64,000 nt of DNA from Pseudoips prasinana (lineage: Eukaryota > Arthropoda > Insecta > Lepidoptera > Nolidae). Below, piece by piece: positions 53,709 through 63,169 of the stretch. The notes under the pieces are model-generated. The model was not told the origin of the DNA. It did no database searches and saw nothing but the letters and a program-made list of their open reading frames with translations. A program made the position numbers and the translations under genes. The DNA lies in assembly GCA_951640165.1 (NCBI GenBank), contig OX621255.1, positions 23,348,001 through 23,412,000 on the forward strand. The letters run 5' to 3'. Each line of letters begins with the position of its first letter. The stretch's first letter is position 1.

Positions 53709-53820
53709 GATTCCCTGCCCAGGCTGCGACAAAATCTTCTCCAAGGAGATCTACATGAAGGGTCATTATAACTTGGTGCACCTGAAGTGCATCAAGCATC
53801 GCTGTGAAAAATGTGACAAA
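53709..53820 (+). CDS. Host exon: C2H2 zinc finger (partial gene)
   Basis: A 112-nt exon after GGTTCCAG and ending at a consensus donor, AAA|GTAAGT (53821). It encodes PCPGCDKIFSKEIYMKGHYN then LVHLKCIKHRCEKCDK: one full C2H2 finger (C-x2-C-x12-H-x4-H) and the first two Cys of the next. It belongs to a multi-finger DNA-binding protein, probably a transcription factor. No TE motif fits, GC is higher than around it, and the frame is clean. Neighbouring exons are outside the window or hidden by TE-filled introns. It could also be a retained fragment of a dead gene, but the perfect donor argues otherwise. Confidence 0.7.
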
Positions 53821-53877
53821 GTAAGTAGGTAGTTACGCTGGGCTGGTTGGCGTGGTTGGAAAATGCTTGCCTTTCAT

Positions 53878-53990
53878 GCCGCAGGTCGTTCGGCAGCGAG
53901 TGGGTCATATTGCTTGTAGAATGGACAGTGGATGGGGCAGAAAGGTTCTTGAGCGGTAACCACGAACCGGAATACATGCAGTCTTGCCCC
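53878..53990 (+). pseudogene. RTE ORF2 C-terminal scrap
   Basis: GHIACRMDSGWGRKVLER, stop, PRTG matches the GHIARRTDGRWGRKVLEWRP block near the end of RTE ORF2 (also seen at 43350-43420). It lies in the intron just after the zinc-finger exon. Confidence 0.6.
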
Positions 53991-54019
53991 TAAGCTTGGT
54001 CACTACAGAGTCACTAAAT

Positions 54020-54296
54020 CGTTAACCAAGCCCCCAGGACTCAGTTGCTTGCTTATCGTATGGGAAGTAGTAACCCTATGTCAGAGTTGCTCAAGCCGCC
54101 CAGTAGGCCTCTGACATGGCTTAACGACTGTTGTCTAATGACTACAACCGGGACCGACAGCTTAACGTACCCTCCGAAGCACGGAGACGCTCAGAAACTT
54201 AACCACTTTGGCGGTCACCCATCTATGGACTGACCGCGAGCCTAGTTGCTTAACCTCGCCTATCGCTTAAAGACCGGTGAGAGCATCTAGCTATGA
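54020..54296 (-). mobile_element. SINE-like repeat with possible 5S rRNA-like promoter, copy 2
   Basis: Second copy of the repeat at 53215-53560: shared GCCCAGTAGGC, ATGGCTTAACGACTG, GAAGCACGGAGACGC, GGTCACCCATCTATGG and TTGCTTAACCTCGCC. It abuts the truncated start of the R1-like element at 54297. Confidence 0.55.
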
Positions 54297-55475
54297 GTGC
54301 TCGCGCCGTATCTCTGGAACTTGGGTTTTGATGACTTCTTGACATTACCCTTGCCATCACGCTGCTCTCTAACGGCATATGCCGACGATGGCCTTTTACT
54401 TATACAGGGTAACTCCAGGAGAGAGTTGGAAAATCTGGCTCAAACTTGCTTAAGTATGATAAGTGAATGGGGTAAAAGAAATCGCCTTACATTTGCTCCT
54501 CATAAAACCTACCAACTCCTTCTTAAAGGTGAACTAAAATCTCCCCCGAGCGTAAAACTTAATAATGTTACAGAAAAACGCAAGATATCAACGTGTTATT
54601 TGGGTTTAGGTTTAGAAAAGAATTTCTCGTTTATAGAACATATTAAATCAGTTGGGGATAAAGCTAAGCGAAAATTTTTTGCACTTACGAGGATATCGAC
54701 GGCAACCTGGGGCCTCTCTTTTAATACTCTTAAAATCATTTACAGGGCAACCTATCTTGGGTGTATATGCTACGGCTCGCCTGTGTGGGCTGCTCGCCGT
54801 AAATTACTACAAAGCCAGAGGTTGGCGTTGATATTTCTGTGTAAAGCCTATAGAACAGTAAGCACAGAGGCCCTACCTGTCCTAGCGGGTGTACTTCCGG
54901 TTGATCTTGAAGTTCAAAGACGAGGAGCGATGTATTATTCTACGCGCGAAAATTTAGAAAATGATTTCTTATCATTACGCGACCGTACGAAAATAACCAG
55001 GCTATTTATGCCAATAGCTGACTTAAATAACGAACTACTAAATGAATGGCAATGTAGATGGAATACCTCAAACAAGGGTCGCCATCTGCACCAGTTCTTT
55101 CCGGACGTACGCGAACGGTTAAATAAAACTTGGCTAATCATAGACCATTGTGTTGCACAATTTCTTACCGGACACGGCAATTTTAAAAGTAAATTGTATA
55201 GTTTCATATTAGTATCTTCACCAATCTGTCTGTGCTCAACTTCCAGTAACGAATATGAACAAACTGCTCACCACATCCTGTGGGAGTGTGATCTCTGGCA
55301 AAATCAGCGTGATATTATGTTAAACAGCTTGCAACCAATATCTGGAGTAGTTTATTATACGGATCTTGTGGCAACAAGGAACAACTTCCGTGCGTTTAAG
55401 CGGTTTTGCCATACCTATACTATTACTATACTATTGGAATCAAATATAACAGCTCACTTAGGACCCTTAAATTGA
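54297..55475 (+). CDS. 5'-truncated R1-like LINE: RT palm to C-terminus
   Basis: Begins inside RT motif B (VLAPYLWNLGFDDFL), then CSLTAYADDGLLLIQ (motif C), CYLGLGLEKNFSFIEHI, ATYLGCICYGSPVWAARRKL, LALIFLCKAYRTVSTEAL, VAQFLTGHGNFKSKLYSF, and a zinc-knuckle-like CLCSTSSNEYEQTAHHILWE followed by CDLW. The GHG-F and CxC..HH..C features place it with R1/I-type LINEs. Open for 392 residues with no lesions, but the N-terminal two-thirds are missing. Confidence 0.85.
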   Translation: MLAPYLWNLGFDDFLTLPLPSRCSLTAYADDGLLLIQGNSRRELENLAQTCLSMISEWGKRNRLTFAPHKTYQLLLKGELKSPPSVKLNNVTEKRKISTCYLGLGLEKNFSFIEHIKSVGDKAKRKFFALTRISTATWGLSFNTLKIIYRATYLGCICYGSPVWAARRKLLQSQRLALIFLCKAYRTVSTEALPVLAGVLPVDLEVQRRGAMYYSTRENLENDFLSLRDRTKITRLFMPIADLNNELLNEWQCRWNTSNKGRHLHQFFPDVRERLNKTWLIIDHCVAQFLTGHGNFKSKLYSFILVSSPICLCSTSSNEYEQTAHHILWECDLWQNQRDIMLNSLQPISGVVYYTDLVATRNNFRAFKRFCHTYTITILLESNITAHLGPLN

Positions 55476-56040
55476 TCCTCGGTGCTTTTGCAGCTGGCTT
55501 CTCTAGTTGCAAATCTCTCATTTTATGAGGCTATAGCCTCTTTACATCATTCTGTCTCCCGCTTTGCTCTGGAGGGAAGTGGAACTATTCATTTTCTAAC
55601 TCCTCCTTCACTTCCTACCTGCACATTGCTCGCTGGAGATCTAGTAGCCATATAGACATGACTGATCTGCTGTGTTACGTGAACTATCTGTAAATGATTG
55701 CTATCATATACTTAATTTAAAATTATTGACTCTGTCTCAAAATGAATAATGTTATTGTTTCGAAGTTTTTCTTTTGTATACCTAAATATAATCTAAAATA
55801 ATAAGCATTCAGACAACCGATCGAGCATATATTGTGTTTGCCTACTAAATAATTACTCTAATTGGACCAAATCCCGTGTTCATGCCCGCTTGAGTATGTT
55901 TCGCCGGACCGTCTCAACTGGGTCGTGTTGAAACCGGTAGTAGATGAACCCACTGAGTTTGTTTCGCTGGGTCTTCTCAGTTGGGGCGCATTGGATCCGG
56001 TGGTAGCATTAAAGCGCGACCGTCGTTATTAACACAAGGT
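55476..56040 (+). repeat. R1-like 3' UTR and lepidopteran Gly/Thr-rich motif repeat
   Basis: 55476-55880 is a plain 3' UTR. At about 55888-56010 a 60-bp motif occurs twice in tandem (GAGTATGTTTCGCCGGACCG.. and GAGTTTGTTTCGCTGGGTCT.., each ending CCGGTGGTAG or CCGGTAGTAG), a text common at retroposon ends in Lepidoptera. Confidence 0.5.
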
Positions 56041-56597
56041 CCGTCATAATAATAATACCTTTAATATAGACAGAACCATTGACAATATGTAGTAAAAATA
56101 TTAGACTTTTATAACTAGATAATTAAACATAATCTCTTGACAATAACTTGATACGAGCTAGCTAAGTATCATTTCTGTAATAAAATAAATTTTATAAATG
56201 TTTTCATACAAGATGTACCTAAATATCTATGTTACTAGAAATAATATCTAATGTATACAACTATATTACTACAAACATGTTCTGACTATTTACAAGCGCT
56301 TTTTTAAAGTCTACGTGAATAAAAACCTTTTTTATTTTATTATTTTATTTTATTATTTTGTCTTTCTGATTAAATTCGTTGCGGGATCCAAGACAGTTAA
56401 AGCGATTCCCCGGGACATGCCTGAGCTTCACTGCTCAGTGTCATTTCATTGTGTGCCACTGTTGATCCTGGCTTACAGGAGTTGCAGTGGTGGGTAAGAG
56501 GGAAGGACTAGTCTTGCCCCATAACGGCGACCGATGATCTTGCAAGGCTCGCTAGAAGCCGCTGTATGCGGTTAGCGCAAAATCGGCAATTGTGGCG
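56041..56597. other. Unassigned sequence with an ATTTT-rich simple repeat
   Basis: Mostly AT-rich; 56323-56358 is a (TTTTATTTTA)n run. 56390-56560 is GC-richer but has no supported gene. Confidence 0.4.
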
Positions 56598-56700
56598 ACT
56601 TTGAATAGAATAGAATAGAATATCTTTATTTGCTTTTTGGGCGTTGCTTTTGCGCACGTCGATGATTTTTGAGCTGATATGATGATGACGAGAATCGATT
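56598..56700 (-). repeat. LINE 3' tail, (ATTCT)n
   Basis: The minus strand reads GCAAATAAAGATATTCTATTCTATTC, a LINE-like end with short tail repeats. Strongly 5'-truncated. Confidence 0.5.
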
Positions 56701-56866
56701 ACCAAAACTCGTTTTTCTTCTCGAATTGAAATACAATGCCCAACATTCCAACAGAATTGGATTCTAATTCACACCCGTGTTCATCGTTTACCATTCGTTG
56801 AATTTATATTCGATTATCCCTTTTCTCGATTTGCAAAGAATAGACCACAATCCACTCGTCACTTTG

Positions 56867-56998
56867 TACAGATTCCAGAACATCCATCTACTCCAATCAA
56901 ATTTATTTTATAGATTTTCAACTTTATCACAAAAGTATAAGGTTCACTTTCAATTGCGGAAATTTTACAGTCTGATGTTTGATGTGCTAGCGTCTGTT
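56867..56998. mobile_element. Small MITE, copy 2
   Basis: Same core as 41067-41197 (GATTTTCAACTTTATCACA, AAGGTTCACTTTCAATTG) with inverted ends ACAG...CAGAACATC and GATGTGCTAGCGTCTGT. More diverged than copy 1. Confidence 0.65.
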
Positions 56999-57267
56999 CT
57001 TGAACTGTCATCAGTGCTAAGAGCTGGCGTTTTTGGTTGCTAGCGATCGTTGTATTACGTGTCGTCATGAAAATCCTGCTAATATTCATGAAAATCCTGC
57101 TAATATATATTACTATTATTTTATTACTGTTATTGAAGTATTATATATTCTATATTGCTCTAATTCATTATTTTGCCCTAATTGCTATCAGTCACTAAAA
57201 GTTAGTTAGACTCGGAAATATGTATCATCGACTATAACTATAAAACACTTCACTTCTTATATATATC
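56999..57267. other. Unassigned; upstream part of the next LINE
   Basis: ATGAAAATCCTGCTAATAT occurs twice in tandem at 57067-57105. The rest may be 5' UTR of the LINE that starts coding at 57268. Confidence 0.4.
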
Positions 57268-58386
57268 ATGCTAGATAGTAATCTAAATTTGGTACTCGCC
57301 GAAGTTCACAATAATGTCACCATTGGCGAGTCAATACAAGTCGATGAACCAGAAGTGCTTCAACAATACAAGGAAAAGGGGTGCAATTCGCTAAATGTAA
57401 TTGTGCAAAACATTAGAAGCATCCACAAAAACTTTGACAATTTTAGGTATTTTCTCGGAAGAACTGGCATCGACTGTGATGTGATTGTTCTAACCGAATG
57501 TTGGCTCCAAAGGTCGGAATTACTACCAAAAATGGCTAATTACAACAATTATAACACCCAAAAGCATATTAACCAAAATAGCGGAGTGGTTGTTTATGTG
57601 CGTAGTACACTGGGTAATGTTACAGTATATGAACCGAATCTTGCCGATGCTGACTGTCTTGTAGTAAAAATTGGAATTTCTCATGCCTTTATTTGCATCT
57701 ACAGATCACCATCATTTACTTCATTAGAAAGCTTCCTAAAATCCCTAGATACTCTTCTCAATGAACTGAAACACATACCTAATATTATCCTAACCGGAGA
57801 CATGAATATTGATATCTGTCCACATATTGAAGATTCATGTGACGAATATTTAGATTTTCTTGCAACCTATTGCCTCCTACCCAGTCATACAATACCAACA
57901 CGTCTTAGCAAATGTCTAGATCACTGCATAGTAAAATCTAGTATCAAAATTAGAACTATAGTCTGTGAATCAATGGTTACTGATCATAGTAGTTTATACC
58001 TATGCATACCGTTGAAACAATGTCTGCAAAAAAAAAGTAAGACAACAGCACAAAAAATTAATTATATTAAAGTTAATGAACTGCTAGCACAATTTGACTG
58101 GAGTGCATTATTATTAATAACCGATCCAAATCATGCCACCAAGTATTTTATTAAGATTTTGTCTAATATAATCTCTAAATGTACTACTACAGTGAGTGTA
58201 CCCAATAGAAAACAAACTTTTCAACCTTGGGTAACCCCGGGGTTACTAAAATGCATAAGATTTAGAGACAAATTGCAGCGGAAGTATAAAAAGTGCCCTA
58301 ATAATAAAAACTTAGAGATAACATTTAAGAGATATAGAAATCACTGTAATGCAATCCTTCGTCACTTAAAAAAATCAATACGATAA
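57268..58386 (+). pseudogene. LINE endonuclease (complete domain)
   Basis: ATG at 57268. LNVIVQNIRSIHKNFDNF (Asn), VIVLTECWLQRSE (Glu), HAFICIYRSPSF, IILTGDMNIDICP, KCLDHCIVKSS, MVTDHSSLYL (Asp-His). The catalytic set is complete. A linker with FQPWVTPGLLKCIRFRDKLQ follows, then the frame is lost at 58386 shortly before the RT. Confidence 0.85.
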
Positions 58387-59028
58387 GCTAGACCTAGAAA
58401 AAAATATAAAAGATATTAAGAAAACGTGGAATACAGTAAAACGGGTTTGCAATCTAGATACGTCAAGAAATCACCAAGACACTGTAGATATATTAAAAAT
58501 AAAATCCAATCCCCAAGTTTCTGTTAATTTTTGTTAATATATAAATATTTTGTTAATGTTGGTACCAGGTTATCAAACAATTTATTGCAAAAACTCCAGA
58601 CTACTGAAAATAATCTCTTGAAAAACTTTAGATCTGAAAATAGACTATTGAATTCGTTTGTTTTACTAGAAACTGAGGAACAAGAGGTATTCAAACTTGT
58701 AATGGCTTTGAAAAATACGAACTCCATGGGTTGGGACGGTATATCTTCAGCATTTATGAAAAAATGTGTAAGACATCTTACCATGCCTCTAACTTATATT
58801 ATTAATTTGTCTCTGTCATTGGGTAAATTTCCTAATGTATTAGAAGATGCGGTTGTTATTCCTATTTTCAAATCAGGGGAGAGAGACAGTATTACTAACT
58901 ATCGACCAATATGTCTATTGTCTACGATTGCTAAAAATTTTGAAAAAATCATCAATGTTCGACTAGTTAACTCCTTGGAAAAATATAATATTATATCTGA
59001 TAATCAGTATGGTTTCAGAAGAAATTGA
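58387..59028 (+). pseudogene. LINE RT fingers
   Basis: 58387-58530 still carries linker codons in another frame (DLEKNIKDIKKTWNTVKRV). From 58531: LKNTNSMGWDGISSAFMKK, VVIPIFKSGERDSITNYRPI, CLLSTIAKNFEKIINVRL, ISDNQYGFRRN and a TGA at 59026, then STMDAI in the same frame. The TGA lies inside the conserved GFRxxxST block, so one base change interrupts it. Confidence 0.8.
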
Positions 59029-60233
59029 TCTACTATGGATGCAATTGAACAATTAGTTACGAATGTCGCTAAGAATATAGACTCAAAGAAAAAAACCATA
59101 GGCATATTTCTCGATTTAGCAAAAGCCTTCGATACTGTCTCTGTCCCCCTACTAATCTGTAAGTTGGAGTCGATTGGTATTCGTGGCACTCCATTGGATC
59201 TTTTTAAAGATTACCTAAGCAACAGATCACAGTCTGTAAGACTAAACAATTTTGTTAGTTCCAAACAAAAAGTGAATTTCGGTGTTCCCCAAGGCTCAGT
59301 TCTTGGGCCTACATTATTTTTAATATATGTAAATAATCTATGTAATCTTCAACTTCACAATACAAAAATTATTAGCTTTGCTGATGACACAGTCATTCTA
59401 TTTCAAGATGATACCTGGACGAAAGTTAAACAGGCAGCTGAAAAAGGCATAAAAACTATAATAGAATGGTTGGATTCCCATTTATTGACATTAAACTTAT
59501 CCAAGACCAAGTATATAACTTTTAGTATTAAAAACAATTCACAACCAAACCCCAACTTTATTTTAAAAGCGCATAATTGTAATGACACTAGTTTAGAACA
59601 TTGTAACTGTTGTATACTTTCCTCAGTTGATAGTATTAAGTATCTTGGTGTCGATATAGACAAGAACCTTAATTGGAAACAGCACGTTAACAACTTAAGG
59701 GCTCGCATACGTAAACTAATACCAATTTTCAAAAAGTTGCGTAATCTTAAAGACAGTAAGATTAACAAAACTGTATATCTTGCTTTATGCCAATCTATAG
59801 CTACCTATGGTATATCAGCATGGGGGGAGCTAAAAAAAGTATTTTAATTAAAGCTGAAAGAGCGCAGAGATGTATATTAAAAGTAATAAATTTTAAACAT
59901 TTCAGATATCCTACCACTGATCTGTATAAAGAATTCAAAGTATTAACAATTAGACAGTTATTTATAAAAATTATAGTTCTTAGGCAACATTCCTGTACAA
60001 AGGGTAGTAGTTTATCAGCCAGAAGGAAGTATATGGTTTTTGAAATCCCTACATGTAAAATATCTTTTACTACAAGCTTCTCATTCTATTTATCTCCCTT
60101 CTTGTATAACCGCATTAGTAAGACCAACCCTATTAAAGATATGACTAGATATGTTTGCGGAAGGGCTCTGGTATCGTTTCTGAGTAAATTGGACTATGAA
60201 GAGACTGAAAAGCTATTAAAAAGGGCGATATAA
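59029..60233 (+). pseudogene. LINE RT palm, thumb and C-terminus
   Basis: STMDAIEQLVTNVAKNI, IGIFLDLAKAFDTVSVP (motif A), NFGVPQGSVLGPTLFLIY (motif B), ISFADDTVILF (motif C), IKYLGVDIDKNLNWKQH, SIATYGISAWG; a shift in the GGGGGG run near 59822 moves the frame to KKSILIKAERAQRCILKV and a C-terminus ending at 60231. Catalytic residues are present. Confidence 0.83.
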
Positions 60234-61849
60234 TATTTATGATATAATTTATGTTTACTTTTTATATATTAATACAAGTTCATTATTTAAATACACATAA
60301 ATATATAAAGCTATATATACTATGTTCATATACACTATAAACAATATTTTTATCATATATAAAACACTACATCAAAAATTACAAACTTATTAATAAAAGT
60401 TAAACCTTAGTTGTTAAGTTCTTTATCAGATTATTCTGTTTTATTAGCGTATACTATGTGTTTACATCCAACTAGCCACTCCTCGGCTGTACGGATACAA
60501 AAGGTGCGATATACCATTTGTTACCGTATTACCTGGGGTTGCAACGGATTATGAACTCTGTCGCTAGTACATTAAGATCGTACGTAAATTTTATTCGGTG
60601 GTGAGAATCTTACCTTGCCGTAACACAGTTTCGACTAACACGGGAGGTAAAGAAATTTTACGGATTACCGACATTAGTACCGTACTAAGTTGTTAAAACA
60701 TTAGTTTATAAACTATGTGCTTATGTGATAGTACGTTAGTATTAGTTTAGTTTGTTTGTGATATAACAACGAACTCATCTTACATTCCGTTCTATATAAT
60801 TAGATTAGATAATTAGAATATACCAAAGAAACGGTTCCAGGTGATATTGTTTAATAATTTACGAGCTAATAAGTAAAAGTATATGATAGATAATAGATAA
60901 TATATTTTGTGAACAAGGATTAACTGCTTCTTATACTCAGTCTAAATTGAGCAACACTTTTTGGATATTACCGCATACTGTAATAATAATTATTCAGGAA
61001 GTTAAAACAATGGTCAAAACTGATACAAACGGCATGTCCTTCTGACTATAAGCCTAAATCTGGCATTGCTGTTCTGTTACACTTTGATGAACCAATTTTA
61101 CTTTATTTTTGTTATTTCTTTACAGTTCTACCACGCGATATTGCACTAAACGTTTGTGGTCGTAAAATTATACGCAAGCCGTTCTGTACTTTATTATTTC
61201 GAGTTGAAGTTCAAATTATGTTGACGTATTTTTACCCGACTGCGGGACGCAAAGGGTAATGTGTTTATCAGGCTATGTATGTATGTATGTTCCTTTGAAG
61301 CACTATACAGACCAAACGCCTGGACCGATTTTGATGATTCGCACGTCAATCGATTCCTTTCAGTCCGGTAAGTACTACAGACATGACGTTAGTGAAAATT
61401 CAATATACTGGACGCCATATTGTGAAAATTTAAAAAATTAAAGTCAACAAACTATGTCATGTGGGGTATCGTTGAATAGGTATTTAAAAATCATTTTTAG
61501 TTTTCTTTCAACATTTTTCGATTTGACCGGCCGTTTAGGAGCTATATCGATTTAAATTTGCGTAACAACTATTCTCACATATAGGTTTTAAAACAGTAGA
61601 AAATTACGATGAAAAGACGAAAACTTCGTATGACTGTGCGTGTGAGTGTTGATGGGCATACACTAAAGTATCTATTGGGTATATTGGACTACCTAAAGTA
61701 TCTAACGTGTAACACGGTCGCCCATCTCCAACTTCAAACGATTTAGTACTTAACTTCACTTGAAAAACTATATATAGTATACCTACCGAAATCGAATTGT
61801 TCTAAATGCTATGACAAAGATATAAAGAACAACGTCCCTTTGGTTGGTG
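60234..61849. other. Unassigned AT-rich sequence
   Basis: 60234-60430 is LINE 3' UTR. 61220-61500 contains TTTACCCGACTGCGGGACGC and a TATGTATGTATGT run, probably part of a dispersed lepidopteran repeat. No gene seen elsewhere. Confidence 0.4.
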
Positions 61850-62183
61850 TGAGAATCGAACTATCAACAACCGAATTTCATGCGCTTTGTGGACAAGGTA
61901 AAATTTAAAGAAAAATTTTACCTTTAATATTATGTTGGGGAGTAACTGTACACAAGTTGCAAGGGACAACTTTGAATCGAGCCGTTGTCGATCTCAGTTC
62001 GTGCATTTTAATTTTGAATTGAATCGAATTTTTCATAAAGCCAGGTTAAGTCTTTAGATGGTTTAATTATTAGTACTCTGTACCACCGCAAGCCACTAAA
62101 CAATTCTCATGATATCAAATATCTCAATGAAATCACGAGATTGCGAAATTTGCAGTCATATAACAATAACAATGACTGACTTA
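61850..62183 (+). pseudogene. Pif1/Helitron-type helicase C-terminal relic
   Basis: WGVTVHKLQGTTLNRAVVDL and SSCIL (helicase motif V region, usually TIHKSQGLTLDxxVVDLG). After broken sequence comes KSLDGLIISTLYHRKPLNNS then KYLNEITRLRNLQ and a TGA near 62180, as at the end of Helitron/Pif1 helicases (SLxGLxI ... LNEYxRLR). The motif VI part is lost. Different from the Helitron helicases at 9352-10840. Confidence 0.6.
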
Positions 62184-62784
62184 TCTCTCAGCTTAAAGAG
62201 CTGCTTGTATTAACGTGATATTTGGCCCGGATGTTTATTTATTCATTATCATATCCCAGATTAAAAAATATGGATTAATAAGAAAACAGTAAAAAAAAAT
62301 TTGCCACTCTGGAATGTGGAACTCTAATTAAATATTGCCAATCGGACTATCTCGTAAATAAGCATGGACTCTTTTTCTTTTCTATATTAATGTCATACCA
62401 GATATAACTCATTATACATGCACTTTGTTTGCTTTTACTTTGAGGAAGGGGAGGTGGTCAAAGACCTCAATTTTAGGTTTTACGCTAATATTTCAAAAAT
62501 GACGCGTTTTAGCAAAAAATGTTCTAAGATGAAATGAAAGCTTATAAAATTTTCTATAACTTTGATACTTTTCCATATCCCATCCGTTTTCAAACTACAG
62601 GCTCTGGAAAAAATGTTTTGAAATATTAGTTTCTAAGTCCAATTCTGTGAATGATTCACATTTTTATTCTCTTAGGTCGTGAGGGTCCTGGAAAAAGGTC
62701 GTTTTCTGTGGTATCTTCGTCCTCGCCTTCCTCAGTGGTAAGTGGTTCTTGCTGAGAGGGCTCTCAATCATCTTCATGGTCATT
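62184..62784. other. Unassigned sequence
   Basis: AT-rich to 62640, then 3' sequence of the minus-strand frame below. No gene supported. Confidence 0.4.
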
Positions 62785-63130
62785 CTAGTCGTCTTCCTCG
62801 CTAAAAGACACGCCGTTGAAGCATTTCCCTTGGCAATGAAGGCACGCAGTAGAAAATTTCAGAATAGCTTTGCGACATCCACATTTGCTGCTGCTACAAT
62901 CCTTGGTGCAGCGACAAAATATTGTTTTTAGTAAAACCTGGGGCGCCGGTAAATCTTTTGTTGTTCTTGGCGCCAAGATATCACCATAAATTTTTCCACC
63001 CCCACTCTAGAGGGAGCAGCTTTGCGTTCACTGGGAGCAGCTCATTCCCAAGCCACTGCTGCACTTGGTGATGTGTGCTTCAGGAATTATATTTAGCTAC
63101 TCTCTTAGTGGCTCTTGTGGCTGTGTGGTG
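62785..63130 (-). pseudogene. Cysteine-rich (tesmin/CRC-like) C-terminal tail of a TE protein
   Basis: The clean part is 62976-62785: LPAPQVLLKTIFCRCTKDCS, SSKCGCRKAILKFSTACLHC, QGKCFNGV. The pattern CxC-x4-C-x4-CxC-x(9)-C-x2-C-x3-C is a zinc-binding tail seen at the ends of many insect repeat-encoded proteins, usually after a WLGNE...W block; GLGMSCSQ and SGGGKIYGD upstream (to 63130) look like remains of that block with stops. Which transposon superfamily it comes from I cannot say. Confidence 0.5.
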
Positions 63131-63169
63131 ACGGCCTAGAGAATATCGCCACCCCCTCTCATCCCGCGG

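Larger units (their letters stand above)
57268..60430 (+). mobile_element. CR1/jockey-like non-LTR element with few lesions
   Basis: One ORF2 in plus orientation with endonuclease (57268-58386), RT (58531-59847) and C-terminus (59787-60233), then an AT-rich 3' UTR. Four lesions break it: a frameshift near 58385, loss near 58530, a TGA at 59026 and a one-base shift in a G run near 59822. No ORF1 was found upstream. Confidence 0.85.
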
